Shown here: in pieces, positions 25,163 to 32,624 of the stretch | Layout of the letters: the number at the start of each line of letters is the position of its first letter | How positions within the stretch are numbered: the stretch's first letter is position 1 | NCBI GenBank assembly: GCA_021296095.1 | Contig: JAGWBB010000024.1 | Span: forward strand, 1-34,210 | Direction: 5' to 3' | DNA from: Desulfurellaceae bacterium | GTDB taxonomy: Bacteria; Desulfobacterota; Binatia; Bin18 | DNA length: 34,210 nt | Made by a program: the position numbers and the translations under genes | Notes under the pieces: generated by a model | Seen by the model: only the letters and a program-made list of their open reading frames with translations | Database searches by the model: none | What the model was told of the DNA's origin: nothing

Positions 25163-26191
25163 TCAGACAAAGGCCGGCATCACCTTGGTGGCGAAAAGCT
25201 CCAGCGAACGCTGGGACTGCTGCTGGCTCAGGCTGCCCCAGGCAAAGGCCAGGGTCGGGTAGTTGCAGCCGGTATCTTCGCACAGCCGGGCCAACTGGTC
25301 CTGGACCGACGCCGGCGAACCCACGATTGCTACGTCCAGCTTACGGGCGACCGACAACTCGGGCGTAAAAAAGATGTGGACCGTGCCGAAGTCTTTCCAC
25401 AGCTTCATGATGTTGTCGTAGAACTTTTGATAGGCCGGGCCGGCAATCGCCTCGGCTTCCGCATCGGTTTCGGCCACATAGATGTGGCGCAGGGCGCCGA
25501 TAATGGGCGCGTCGATATGCGGGTTGAGATTGTTCGGATCATCACGATGCTGGCTCCACAGCTCGCGATAGTGGGCGACCATCTCTTTCAGACCCGGGTT
25601 CGGACCACCGCCGACCATGTGCATGCCACGCTCGGCCGCAAACTGGAGGCTGCGGGGGCTGGTCACCCCGTGCCAGAAGGGCGGGTTGGGGGTCTGCTGG
25701 GGGTGGAGTTCGAGAGGCACGTCGGTGCAGTCATAGTATTTGCCGGTGTATGACAGGCGCTCGCCCCGCAGGCCGGCCACCACCACTTCGAGGGCTTCCT
25801 TGAACATGGCCTGCGACTGGAGAAACGGCACCTCAAAATAGGCCAGCTCGTAGGGCGAGACCCCTCGTCCGACCCCGATTTCGAGCCGGCCGTTGCTCAG
25901 ATGGTCGAGCATGCACAGCTCTTCGACGAGACGCAGCGGGTGATACAGCGGCAGCAGGTACAGCAGGGGGCCGAGGCGAATCCGTTGGGTGCACTGGGCT
26001 GCGGCGGCCAGAAACACGTTTGGCGAGGGGGCCATGCCGAGCGGCGTGGCGTGATGCTCGGCCGGGTGGTAGGCGTAGATGCCCGCCTCGTCGGCCATTT
26101 TCAGCAGTTCGAGCCGGCCGCTATAAAACTGGTGCAGCGGTTCCTGGCGGCGCTCCAGATGATCGAAAAAACCAAAGGCAATCTGACTCAT
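25163..26191 (-). CDS. LLM-class flavin-dependent oxidoreductase
   Basis: A 342-residue bacterial-luciferase-like monooxygenase. Supporting motifs are QIAFGFFDHLERR at the start, YHPAEHHATPLGMAPSPNVFLAAAA (the EHH box), IRLGPLLYLLPLYHPLRLVEE, and LSNGRLEIGVGRGVSPYE. The family uses FMN or F420 to oxygenate or reduce small molecules. ATG 26189-26191 has AAGGAG upstream. It follows the second LLM gene after 39 bases on the same strand, so they are probably one transcript. It converges with the aldo/keto reductase gene with 13 bases between and no evident terminator. Confidence 0.9.
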   Translation of the reverse strand: MSQIAFGFFDHLERRQEPLHQFYSGRLELLKMADEAGIYAYHPAEHHATPLGMAPSPNVFLAAAAQCTQRIRLGPLLYLLPLYHPLRLVEELCMLDHLSNGRLEIGVGRGVSPYELAYFEVPFLQSQAMFKEALEVVVAGLRGERLSYTGKYYDCTDVPLELHPQQTPNPPFWHGVTSPRSLQFAAERGMHMVGGGPNPGLKEMVAHYRELWSQHRDDPNNLNPHIDAPIIGALRHIYVAETDAEAEAIAGPAYQKFYDNIMKLWKDFGTVHIFFTPELSVARKLDVAIVGSPASVQDQLARLCEDTGCNYPTLAFAWGSLSQQQSQRSLELFATKVMPAFV

Positions 26192-26230
26192 GACCGCTCC
26201 TTCTCGGCTTAGTCTGCTCCTGGCCTGCTT

Positions 26231-27259
26231 TTACACCCGGGCTTTCCAGCCGCCCTGGGCGACAATGCCGGACGCCTGGGGCAGGACCTGCTCGCTGAAC
26301 TGCTGCATCTGCTCTTCGAGTTCCTGGCGCTGACCCGACGGACAATCGAAAAAACACACGATCAGCGAATAGCCGGCCCGGGCAAAACGCTCCAGATCGG
26401 TCAGGATCTGGTCTGGCGTGCCGGTGCAGATACGACGGGGATTGGCCCGTGCCTGCGGATTGTCAGCTGCGGTCAGCCGGGCTGAGCTGACGCCGATCAT
26501 GGCAAACTCGGCCGGGTCTTTGCGCTGGCCCTCGAGCTCACGACGGATGACCTCCTGGGCCTTGGCGTAACGGCTTGGCTCGGCGTGCGAGTCCAGAAAA
26601 ATGGGATAGAAGCCGTTGCACAGGCGCGCCGCTCGGCGGGCGCCGGCCACGGTCACCCCGCCATAAATAATCGGCGGGGTAGGGCGCTGAACGGGTTTGG
26701 GGTCCATCGACACCGCGTCAAAGCGGTAGAACTGGCCCTGGAAGCCGACCGCCTCGTCAGCCCAGGCGCGTTTATAGACCTCAATGCACTCCTCGGTCTG
26801 GGCCGCGCGCTTGGCATACTCAAGGCCGAGGGCGTCAAACTCCTCCTGCATCCAGCCGGCCCCGACGCCAAACAACAGCCGGCCGCTCGACAGCTGGTCG
26901 ATAGTCGCAAACTGGCGCGCGTCGCTCAGCGGGTTGCGGTAGGGCGCGATCAGCACGCTGGTGCCGAGCTTGAGGCGGCTGGTGCTGACCGCCGCCGCGC
27001 CCATGACGACTGCGGCGTCGAGCATGGTGTGCCGCGACTCATAGGCGCGCGTGCCCGAGGCGTTGGCCACATGGGCGCTGGTCGAGGCCATCGGCATGCA
27101 CACATGGTCGGGGAACCACATCGAGTGATAGCCGAGGCGTTCGGCCAGCTGGGCGGTCTGGACCGGCTGCATATCCTCGGCGCTGATCGAACGGGCCAGA
27201 AAGTTCACTTCGTCCCGATAGCCGAAGCCATGGGTGGTGGCGTAGAGACCGATATCCAT
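26231..27259 (-). CDS. LLM-class (probably F420-dependent) oxidoreductase
   Basis: A 342-residue luciferase-like TIM-barrel protein, from a subgroup different from its neighbour. It has MDIGLYATTHGFGYRD at the start, WFPDHVCMP, LGTSVLIAPYRNPL, LSSGRLLFGVGAGWMQEEFDALG (typical of F420-type LLM proteins), and CTGTPDQILTDLERFARAGYS. The start is ATG 27257-27259, behind GGGAGAG; an in-frame extension of 17 codons has no family resemblance. It is the upstream gene of a two-gene LLM operon. Flavin or F420 use is inferred from motif resemblance and is not decisive. Confidence 0.88.
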   Translation of the reverse strand: MDIGLYATTHGFGYRDEVNFLARSISAEDMQPVQTAQLAERLGYHSMWFPDHVCMPMASTSAHVANASGTRAYESRHTMLDAAVVMGAAAVSTSRLKLGTSVLIAPYRNPLSDARQFATIDQLSSGRLLFGVGAGWMQEEFDALGLEYAKRAAQTEECIEVYKRAWADEAVGFQGQFYRFDAVSMDPKPVQRPTPPIIYGGVTVAGARRAARLCNGFYPIFLDSHAEPSRYAKAQEVIRRELEGQRKDPAEFAMIGVSSARLTAADNPQARANPRRICTGTPDQILTDLERFARAGYSLIVCFFDCPSGQRQELEEQMQQFSEQVLPQASGIVAQGGWKARV

Positions 27260-27362
27260 ATCTTTTCTCTCCCGTTCGCTCCCGTAGCACCGGGCGCTCG
27301 GTGCGGTCAAGGGCAGACCCGGTCGGGCGGTGTCGCCAGGCAGAGAGTCTCGAACCGCAGGC

Positions 27363-27391
27363 AGTATACTCCATGACAGAAGCAGTATACT
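27363..27391 (+). promoter_or_regulatory. Paired palindromic operator upstream of the vapBC-like pair
   Basis: Two copies of the 8-bp palindrome AGTATACT (27363-27370 and 27384-27391) lie 21 bases apart, two helical turns, on the same face of the DNA, 24 bases before the antitoxin start. Both contain TATACT, near a -10 box. This is what a ribbon-helix-helix antitoxin that represses its own promoter would bind; the role is inferred from position. Confidence 0.55.
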
Positions 27392-27414
27392 GAAAGAGAG
27401 GGCGCCTTCTCCCG

Positions 27415-27639
27415 ATGAAGTAAAAGCTCACCATCACCATCGACGCCGACCTCCTCCCGCGTGCCAAGCGCTAGGCCCGGTCCCGGGGCGTGTCGCTGTC
27501 GGCGCTTATTGAGCAGGCGCTGAGGGAAGTGGCGGGCGAGCACGCGCCGTCCTTCGCTGCACGCTGGCGGGGCAAGTTTCAGGCCGCCGAGCGAGACGAC
27601 CCCCGGTACGACGCCCTGGCGAAGAAGTACCTGCAATGA
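27415..27639 (+). pseudogene. Ribbon-helix-helix (VapB-like) antitoxin with two in-frame stops
   Basis: The 74-codon frame from ATG 27415 to TGA 27637-27639 reads MK*KLTITIDADLLPRAKR*, then ARSRGVSLSALIEQAL and so on, the pattern of RHH antitoxins that repress their own operon and bind the PIN toxin. A TAA at 27421-27423 (codon 3) and a TAG at 27472-27474 (codon 20) interrupt it. The TAG stands where relatives of this type commonly have Tyr (KRYA). The end overlaps the toxin start as ATGA, the normal coupling of vapBC. Probably a decayed gene; restart at GTG 27490 inside the frame would drop the DNA-binding strand. Confidence 0.7.
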
Positions 27640-27917
27640 TCCTCCTGGATACGGATATTCTCGTCGCCATTGCTCTCGACCGGCACCCGCACGCCGGCCC
27701 GGCGGCGGACCTTATCGTCGCGCCGTCGCATGGTGGGGGCAGTGCCGGGGATTTTCTCTTCGACTTGACCCGCTTCGTGCCGGTGGCCGCGACCAGCACT
27801 GAGGCTTTCCGTCACGCAGCGGCGCTACCGATAGCGGACTTCGAGGACGCGCTGCAGGTGGCGGCCGCGCGGGCCTGCGGCGCGCGGTTCATCGTCGCGC
27901 GGAATGTCCGGGACTAG
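27636..27917 (+). pseudogene. PIN-domain (VapC-like) toxin, shortened
   Basis: A 93-codon PIN-domain RNase relative. It begins ILLDTDILVAIALDRHPHA, with the first catalytic Asp in LLDTD, and has ADFEDALQVAAARACGARFIVARNVRD, with the later acidic residues, at the end. Family members are about 130-140 residues. Between Leu26 and GDFLFDLTRF about 25-30 residues expected in the middle are missing. The frame stops at TAG 27915-27917 right after RNVRD, where relatives have Tyr or Phe; past it ARAPIRAVEP continues the expected tail up to TGA 27963-27965. I read it as a deleted and truncated toxin, probably inactive. Confidence 0.68.
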
Positions 27918-28077
27918 GCGCGCGCCCCCATCCGTGCGGTGGAGCCCCAGACGGGCCCTCAGTGATCTGGTCTGACGCGTGGCGGTGCGCCCCAGCTCCC
28001 TCTGGCGCGTTTCCTGTCCTCTGTCCGAGGAAAGGGAGGAGGCGTGGGGAACGACGTGACTTGAACCTGCCCGAAGC

Positions 28078-28099
28078 TTGACACATCACCTCTTATCGG
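28078..28099 (+). repeat. Repeat R1 of the TTGACAC-N8-TTATCAG family
   Basis: TTGACAC, eight bases ATCACCTC, then TTATCGG. It is preceded by CTGCCCGAAGC, which resembles R5 (CTGTCCCAAGC). The TTA is the complement of the TAA stop of the leftward tetR remnant. Confidence 0.7.
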
Positions 28100-28715
28100 A
28101 CGGGAGAACTGCGCTCTGCGGGGCGCGGCCGCAGCCCGTCACAAACCCGCAGCAGCAGGGAGAGGGCCTCCGCCTGAGCCGTGGCTACATCGTCGGCATA
28201 GACGATGTGGCGCGCCAACTCAAAGAGCATCGCCCACAGCAGCTGCATCAACGGCTTGAGCGGTAGCGGGGCGAGCAGGCCCTCGGCCATTAACGGCTCC
28301 AGCGCCTGGCGGAACTGCTCCAGACCCGGCCCCGTCTGTTGCAGGGCGGCCCGGCCGAGTACGGCTGGGCCATCCAGATAGAGAATCGCCGTACGCGCGG
28401 GTCGGCGGCCCGTTCCACAAACGCCTGGCACGCCGTCACTACCTCCCGCTGCCAGAGATCCCCCTCCGCGTCCTGGATGCGCGCCACTATGAAGTGGGAA
28501 AATGCGAGATTCTCTTCCTCATAGACGGCTTGGAAGAGCGCGACTTTGTCGGGAAAGTGATATTGTAGCGCGCCCTGGCTCCGCTTAGCGCGCCGTGCTA
28601 TTGCTACGGCCGAGGTGGCGGCATACCCCTGCGTGGCAAACAACTCCTGGGCTGCGTGGAGCAGAGCCCGGCGCGTCAATTCCGACCGGTCGGCGTGGGA
28701 GATGCGGGCGGCCAT
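28093..28715 (-). pseudogene. TetR-family regulator with a frameshift
   Basis: The N-terminal helix-turn-helix is clear: ELTRRALLHAAQELFATQGYAATS, then VAIARRAKRSQGALQYHFPDKVALFQAVYEEE (residues 12-70). TetR proteins bind operators as dimers and release on ligand binding. The frame is normal through DPRVRR near 28390, then goes out of phase; the continuation ILYLDGPAVLGRAALQQ, and on to SSPVR with a TAA at 28093-28095, is in another frame. A one-base change at about 28383-28395 joins the two into a normal protein of about 207 residues. This could be real decay or a sequencing error. Repeats R2 and R3 lie upstream and R1 overlaps its stop. Confidence 0.8.
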
Positions 28716-28808
28716 CTCTCCTCCTCTCCATTACTAGATGCCCCTTGAAAGGCCCTTGTATCTTGGAAGATCAGGAAGCGGCGTGTCAAATCGCGCCGGT
28801 CTCCAAGC

Positions 28809-28830
28809 TTGACACTTTGGGCGTTATCAG
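28809..28830 (+). repeat. Repeat R2 of the TTGACAC-N8-TTATCAG family
   Basis: TTGACAC, eight bases TTTGGGCG, TTATCAG, preceded by CCAAGC and followed after two bases by GCCGGC. It lies 94 bases upstream of the tetR start, in a spot where an operator could be. Confidence 0.72.
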
Positions 28831-28914
28831 TCGCCGGCCGATCAACACAGACGAATGTGAAATTTCGATGAAATGTGGCCCCCAGCAGCGCCGCGCGTTC
28901 CCCATCTTGGAACG

Positions 28915-28936
28915 TTGACACGTTGACCCTTATCAG
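28915..28936 (+). repeat. Repeat R3 of the TTGACAC-N8-TTATCAG family
   Basis: TTGACAC, eight bases GTTGACCC, TTATCAG, then eight bases, then the palindrome GCCCGAGCGGGC at 28945-28956. The layout downstream equals that of R5. Confidence 0.74.
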
Positions 28937-29023
28937 TCGGCGTAGCCCGAGCGGGCCGTTGGAGCCCCGAATGGCGGGCGGGAAGCCAGGCAGGCGACTC
29001 AGGACTTCCCGACCGCGGCGCTA

Positions 29024-29050
29024 GTCCTCTGGAACTGAAGTTCAGATCAT
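29024..29050 (+). repeat. Left terminal inverted repeat of the IS630 element
   Basis: It begins GTCCTCTGGAACTGAAGTTC after TA 29022-29023. It shares CTnAAGTTC and several other positions with the right end. A 21-base close copy of the start (two changes) lies just before repeat R4 at 32350-32370. Confidence 0.75.
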
Positions 29051-29092
29051 TATATAGGTTCCATCGAAATTGGCCATTTGGAGGTGATGCTG

Positions 29093-30196
29093 ATGGGCCG
29101 CGGCGTTGGCCGCCCGGTGGCGGCGGTGGTGCTCAGCGAGGAAGAACGGGCGTATCTTGAGCGCCAGGTGCGCCGGCACCGGATCGCGCGCTTACTGGCG
29201 GAGCGCTGCCGCCTGATCCTGCGCTGCGCCGAGGGCCTTCCGAACAAGGTCGTCGCAGCGGAGCTCGGGGTGCATGAGCATACGGTCGGGAAGTGGCGGC
29301 GCCGCTTCGTGAAGAACCGCGTCGAAGGCTTATGGGACGAGCCGCGGCCGGGCCGGCCGCGGACCATAGCGGATGCCGAGGTGGCCCGAGTCATCGAGCG
29401 GACGCTCACTGCCACGCCGGCCGATGCGACCCATTGGTCCCTCCGCTCAATGGCGAAGGCGAGTGGCCTCTCCCACACGACGATTCGCCGGATCTGGACG
29501 GCCTTCGGCTTACAGCCCCACCGCTCGCAGACGTTTCACCTCTCCGGCGATCCGCTGTTCGTCGAGAAAGTCCGCGACATCATCGGGCTCTATCTATCTC
29601 CCCCGGACCGGGCGGTGGTGCTCTGTGTTGACGAAAAGAGGCAGAGCCAGGTCCTCGACCGTGAGCAGCCTGTGTTGCCAATGCTGCCGGGCATGGCCGA
29701 GCGCCGCACCCATACCTATGTCCGGCATGGCACGACCTCACCGCTCGCGGCCCTTGATGTCGCCACGGGCTTCGTCATTGGCAAGTGCTACAGGCGGCAT
29801 CGAGCCCGGAAGTTCCTCGCCTTCCTGAAGGAGATTGATGCCCGCGTCCCCGCGAACCTCGCCATCCACATCATCATGGACAACTACGCCACCCACAAGA
29901 CCGCCGCGGTCAAGGCATGGCTGGCGCGGCGGCCGCACTGCCATGTCCACTTCACGCCGACCTCTGCCTCTTGGATCAATCAAGGCGAACGCTGGTTCGC
30001 CGAACTGACGCGCAAGCAGCTCCGCCGGGGCGTGCATACCTCGACGAGCCAGCTGGAGGCGGACATCCGCGCTTTTATCGCCACCCACAACGCCGCCCCG
30101 AAGCCCTTCAAATGGACAAAGTCTGCCGACGAGATCCTCGCTGCCGTCAAACGGTTCTGTCACCGGGGTGAGCACCACTTATGCCACGAACTTTAG
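29093..30196 (+). CDS. IS630-family DDE transposase
   Basis: A 367-residue transposase that cuts and rejoins the element at TA targets. The N-terminal helix-turn-helix part has LPNKVVAAELGVHEHTVGKWRRRF, and a second has LSHTTIRRIWTAFGLQPHR. The DDE core is CVDEKRQSQ (first Asp), IIMDNYATHK (second Asp) and SASWINQGERWFAELTRKQLRRG (Glu). All three are present and no frameshift interrupts it, so it may still be active. The start is ATG 29093, with GGAGG eight bases upstream; ATG 29087 is too close. The gene fills the element almost entirely. Confidence 0.92.
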   Translation: MGRGVGRPVAAVVLSEEERAYLERQVRRHRIARLLAERCRLILRCAEGLPNKVVAAELGVHEHTVGKWRRRFVKNRVEGLWDEPRPGRPRTIADAEVARVIERTLTATPADATHWSLRSMAKASGLSHTTIRRIWTAFGLQPHRSQTFHLSGDPLFVEKVRDIIGLYLSPPDRAVVLCVDEKRQSQVLDREQPVLPMLPGMAERRTHTYVRHGTTSPLAALDVATGFVIGKCYRRHRARKFLAFLKEIDARVPANLAIHIIMDNYATHKTAAVKAWLARRPHCHVHFTPTSASWINQGERWFAELTRKQLRRGVHTSTSQLEADIRAFIATHNAAPKPFKWTKSADEILAAVKRFCHRGEHHLCHEL

Positions 30197-30207
30197 ATTC
30201 GGGTTAC
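30181..30207 (-). repeat. Right terminal inverted repeat of the IS630 element
   Basis: Read on the minus strand from TA 30208-30209 it begins GTAACCCGAATCTAAAGTTC, 16 of 27 positions equal to the left end. It overlaps the last codons of the transposase gene. Confidence 0.7.
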
Positions 30208-30209
30208 TA

Positions 30210-30731
30210 GGCTTCGCTCGCGGCTTGGGTGCGGCGCGCAGTGGAGAGGTTACGGCGGCGTGCAAGGATGTGGAGCGATTGCAGGCGCTTAAGGACGTGA
30301 TAACGGCAGCCAAGATCGGCTACTGGGCGAGCCAGACGGACTTTCAAATCAAGACGATTCATGCCTGGATCGCGCTGGCGGAGAAGCGCGATGAGGAAGC
30401 GATTCAGTTAATGCGCACCGCCGCCGAAGCAGAAGAAGCCAGTGACAAAGCGCCGGTGACTCCGGGGAATGTTGTCCCTTTACGGGGACTGCTGGGCGAG
30501 ATGCTCTTAGCGCTCAACCAACCAGCGCAAGCGTTCACCGAATTCGAGCGCTCCTTGCAACGTGACCCCAACCGTTTCCGAGTCGTGTACAGTGCCAGTC
30601 GCGCTGCCGAAGCAGCAGGCAACCGCCAGGCGGCCCGCGAGCATTACGCCAAGTTGCAGACGTTGACCGCTGATCATGATACCGAACGTCCGGAACTCGC
30701 GCAGGCCACCGCATTTTTGGCAAAGCCATGA
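30210..30731 (+). pseudogene. C-terminal remnant of a TPR-repeat protein cut by the IS
   Basis: From the right edge of the IS the frame reads GFARGLGAARSGEVTAACKD and continues for about 170 residues as alpha-helical TPR-like sequence, including LLGEMLLALNQPAQAFTEFERSLQRDPNRFR and YSASRAAEAAGNRQAAREHYAKL. It resembles the C-terminal third of the 500-600-residue TPR proteins found in proteobacteria. The N-terminal part is not seen left of the IS, so more than a simple insertion has occurred. The open frame extends upstream into the IS, but that part is transposon sequence. Loss of function is likely. Confidence 0.72.
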
Positions 30732-30791
30732 TCATGAGTGGCCCAGATCGTGGAGCAATCGGGTTCTGGATGGGGCGACATCGAGGAATAG

Positions 30792-30866
30792 ACGCAGGCG
30801 CGCTTCTTCAGCCTCCATCCCGCCACCGTCTCGCGTCTGATGGCGCGGGAACGAAGAGAAGCGTAA
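30792..30866 (+). pseudogene. Tail of a helix-turn-helix (transposase-like) protein
   Basis: Between TAG 30789 and TAA 30864 the frame reads FFSLHPATVSRLMARERREA, like the C-terminal DNA-binding tail of Y1 or similar transposases (HxxTVSRL). Its TAA overlaps the ATG of the next gene as TAATG. Only 24 codons are visible, so this is a weak call. Confidence 0.3.
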
Positions 30867-32020
30867 TGCGGAGCCTAACGGCGCGCCTGCGGTATCGCCC
30901 CGTGAAGGGACTACGGAAGTCTGTGGGAGTCGTCAGCGTTACCGTCGTACTTGTGTTTGCGCTCGGCGCGATGAGCATCGCCCACTCGTTTTGGGACCCT
31001 GAAAAAGAGTCCTCTGGAGGGGCATTCAAGGGATTCCAAGTGCAGAATCCCTTGTTCCATCCGGGCATGGTGGACTTTCATCAACGGGTGAACGACGGTG
31101 GCGAGACGACGAATCTCGCGCTGTGGACTCCGGTCTTTCGCGGCGGTGGGTCACCCCTCACCTATGGGGGCGGATTCCTTCGTGCGTTGGCCGCAGCTCC
31201 AGACGCGGGCGATCTCATTCTCGCTGCTCAGACTGTCAGTGGCACGGGAGTGGCGGCGTGGGAAGCCCAGGGTGAATACCGTCTCCCCACCGGCGTCCTG
31301 CTTCCTGGCTCGCTTGGGGTTGGTGGCGGCTATGTCTCACAAGATCGCTTCGGCCCCGATATGTGGTTTACCAAGCTCTCGTATCGCGACGCACTGGAGG
31401 ATGGGTGGCAAACGATTGCCTCGGTACAACTCCAAGAGGTTGGGCAGAGAACCTCGCCTGGTGGCTATCTCGCCCTGTACAACTCTCGCCTGATGTTCAC
31501 GGGCGGCACGGACGGTGAGCAATGGCGGACTACGGTAGGCTATGTTCACCCTGCGACTGGAGGACTATTCCGTCCGGCATTTGAATTCTTCTACGTGGAT
31601 GAGGCGATTGGCGTTGGCACTGGTGGGAAGTTCCTGTTGGCGACCGCGACGCTTGGCTACAAAGGGTGGGGCTTTCTCAGCCACGACAGCCGACTTGGTC
31701 GAGCCTTAGGCCCTCAAGGACTGGCATTCACCAACCCCAACGGATTTCTGCAACCCATGTGGAATCGTTTGTTCGACGTGACCGAGGTGGGGGGACTGCT
31801 GAATGGCCGCGTGACGGAGATCCGCGACGTGGCTGGAATCACCAACCGCGAGTGGTAACTGATTGGGTTTCCGTTCCAGTTCGCTTCGGGAAGAAGCTGG
31901 TACGACTGGCTTTTCATTGGCGGTGGCCTTTGTCAGATGACGAGACAGCCGGATGCGCCCTATCTCATCGGTGGGGCGATTGGCCAACTCGGAGCGGTTC
32001 GTATCTTAGTGGGATTTTGA
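30866..32020 (+). pseudogene. Outer-membrane beta-barrel-like protein with an in-frame TAA
   Basis: From ATG 30866 (AGAGAAG upstream) 330 codons run to TAA 31856-31858. The protein has a basic start and a hydrophobic stretch VGVVSVTVVLVFALGAMSIA (signal), then many Gly/aromatic-rich amphipathic strands such as GVLLPGSLGVGGGYVSQDRFG and FEFFYVDEAIGVGTGGKFLL. After the TAA the same frame continues for 53 codons (LIGFPFQFASGRSWYDWLF and so on) and ends GAVRILVGF before TGA 32018-32020. A terminal Phe after a beta strand is the signature recognised by the BAM machinery, so the true end is probably 32020 and the TAA is a recent nonsense change. No family recognised; related to porin- or MetA-pathway-like outer-membrane proteins at most. 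Confidence 0.6.
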
Positions 32021-32161
32021 GAGGGACGAAGCCCGGCTTCTCCTGACTGGCCAATATTTTCTTTAGGTTCCTCTTTTACTTTATCGAGAGCACGAGGCAA
32101 TGGCTGAAAATTCCTGTGATGCTGTTGGTCAACATTCGCCAAACCGTAGGTTTCTGTACAA

Positions 32162-32368
32162 ATGCCCCCGCTGGTCCATGAGGGGCCGCAGGGCAGTACT
32201 CCGCGTGCGGGCGTGGGGCTGCTGCGGGGGTGGGCCTTCTCGGCGGCCGGGGAAGCAATCAGCACGGCGACGGTAGTGCGGCTGGGGAGTGCGACCTATG
32301 CCGATCAGTTCGATCTGAGCGGAGCGACGGCGGAGATTGTGGGTGAGGAGCTAATCCTCTGGGACTGA
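32162..32368 (+). CDS. Short hypothetical fragment
   Basis: A 68-codon frame ending GWAFSAAGEAISTATVVRLGSATYADQFDLSGATAEIVGEELILWD, which looks like the C-terminal end of a beta-rich secreted protein. The first 22 codons look random and no ribosome binding site precedes them. Its TGA is three bases before repeat R4. Probably a gene remnant. Confidence 0.3.
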   Translation: MPPLVHEGPQGSTPRAGVGLLRGWAFSAAGEAISTATVVRLGSATYADQFDLSGATAEIVGEELILWD

Positions 32369-32371
32369 AGA

Positions 32372-32393
32372 TTGACACTTCCCCCCTTATCAG
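32372..32393 (+). repeat. Repeat R4 of the TTGACAC-N8-TTATCAG family
   Basis: TTGACAC, eight bases TTCCCCCC, TTATCAG. It is preceded by GCTAATCCTCTGGGACTGAAG (32350-32370), almost the same as the IS630 left end with its TA target. A GCCCGAGGGC palindrome follows at 32415-32424. Confidence 0.72.
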
Positions 32394-32624
32394 ATAGAGC
32401 GCCCGGGAGTCTTTGCCCGAGGGCGGGACCAAGAGCGGGCGGAGTGCGCCTCTTGAGAAGGGAGCCGGCCACGACCAGCAGTATCAGCCGACCGCTCGGC
32501 GCTAACACGGACGGCCCAAAAAAGTGAGACTGGAAGCCAAAGCAGGATGATGTGCTTTTGGGGGGTAGGTAAGTGCTTCATAGCACGGGGTTTTACCTCG
32601 TGGAAGCGAAAAAACTTTCCAAAA

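Larger units (their letters stand above)
28716..29023. other. Intergenic stretch with repeats R2 and R3, no gene seen
   Basis: Between the tetR start and the IS630 element. It holds R2, R3 and an inverted GTGTCAA (28783-28789) facing the TTGACAC of R2 (28809-28815). Short open frames here resemble nothing I know. Confidence 0.5.
29024..30207 (+). mobile_element. IS630-family insertion sequence, complete
   Basis: An element of 1184 bases flanked by TA on both sides (29022-29023 and 30208-30209), the target duplicated by IS630/Tc1-type transposition. The ends form imperfect inverted repeats that match at 16 of the first 27 positions. It carries one full-length transposase gene with its stop 11 bases inside the right end. 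It sits at the 5' edge of a TPR gene remnant that reads on directly from the right end. Confidence 0.85.

Noticed and set aside
28676-28921. 81-codon minus-strand frame upstream of tetR
   Set aside because: No family resemblance, no ribosome binding site, and it overlaps the repeats R2 and R3.
27415-32020. Alternative genetic code with TAG or TAA read as an amino acid
   Set aside because: Intact genes such as secA, the crotonase gene and the hydrolase at 15413 end in TAG, and argJ-like conserved genes have no internal stops. Decay explains the accessory stops better.
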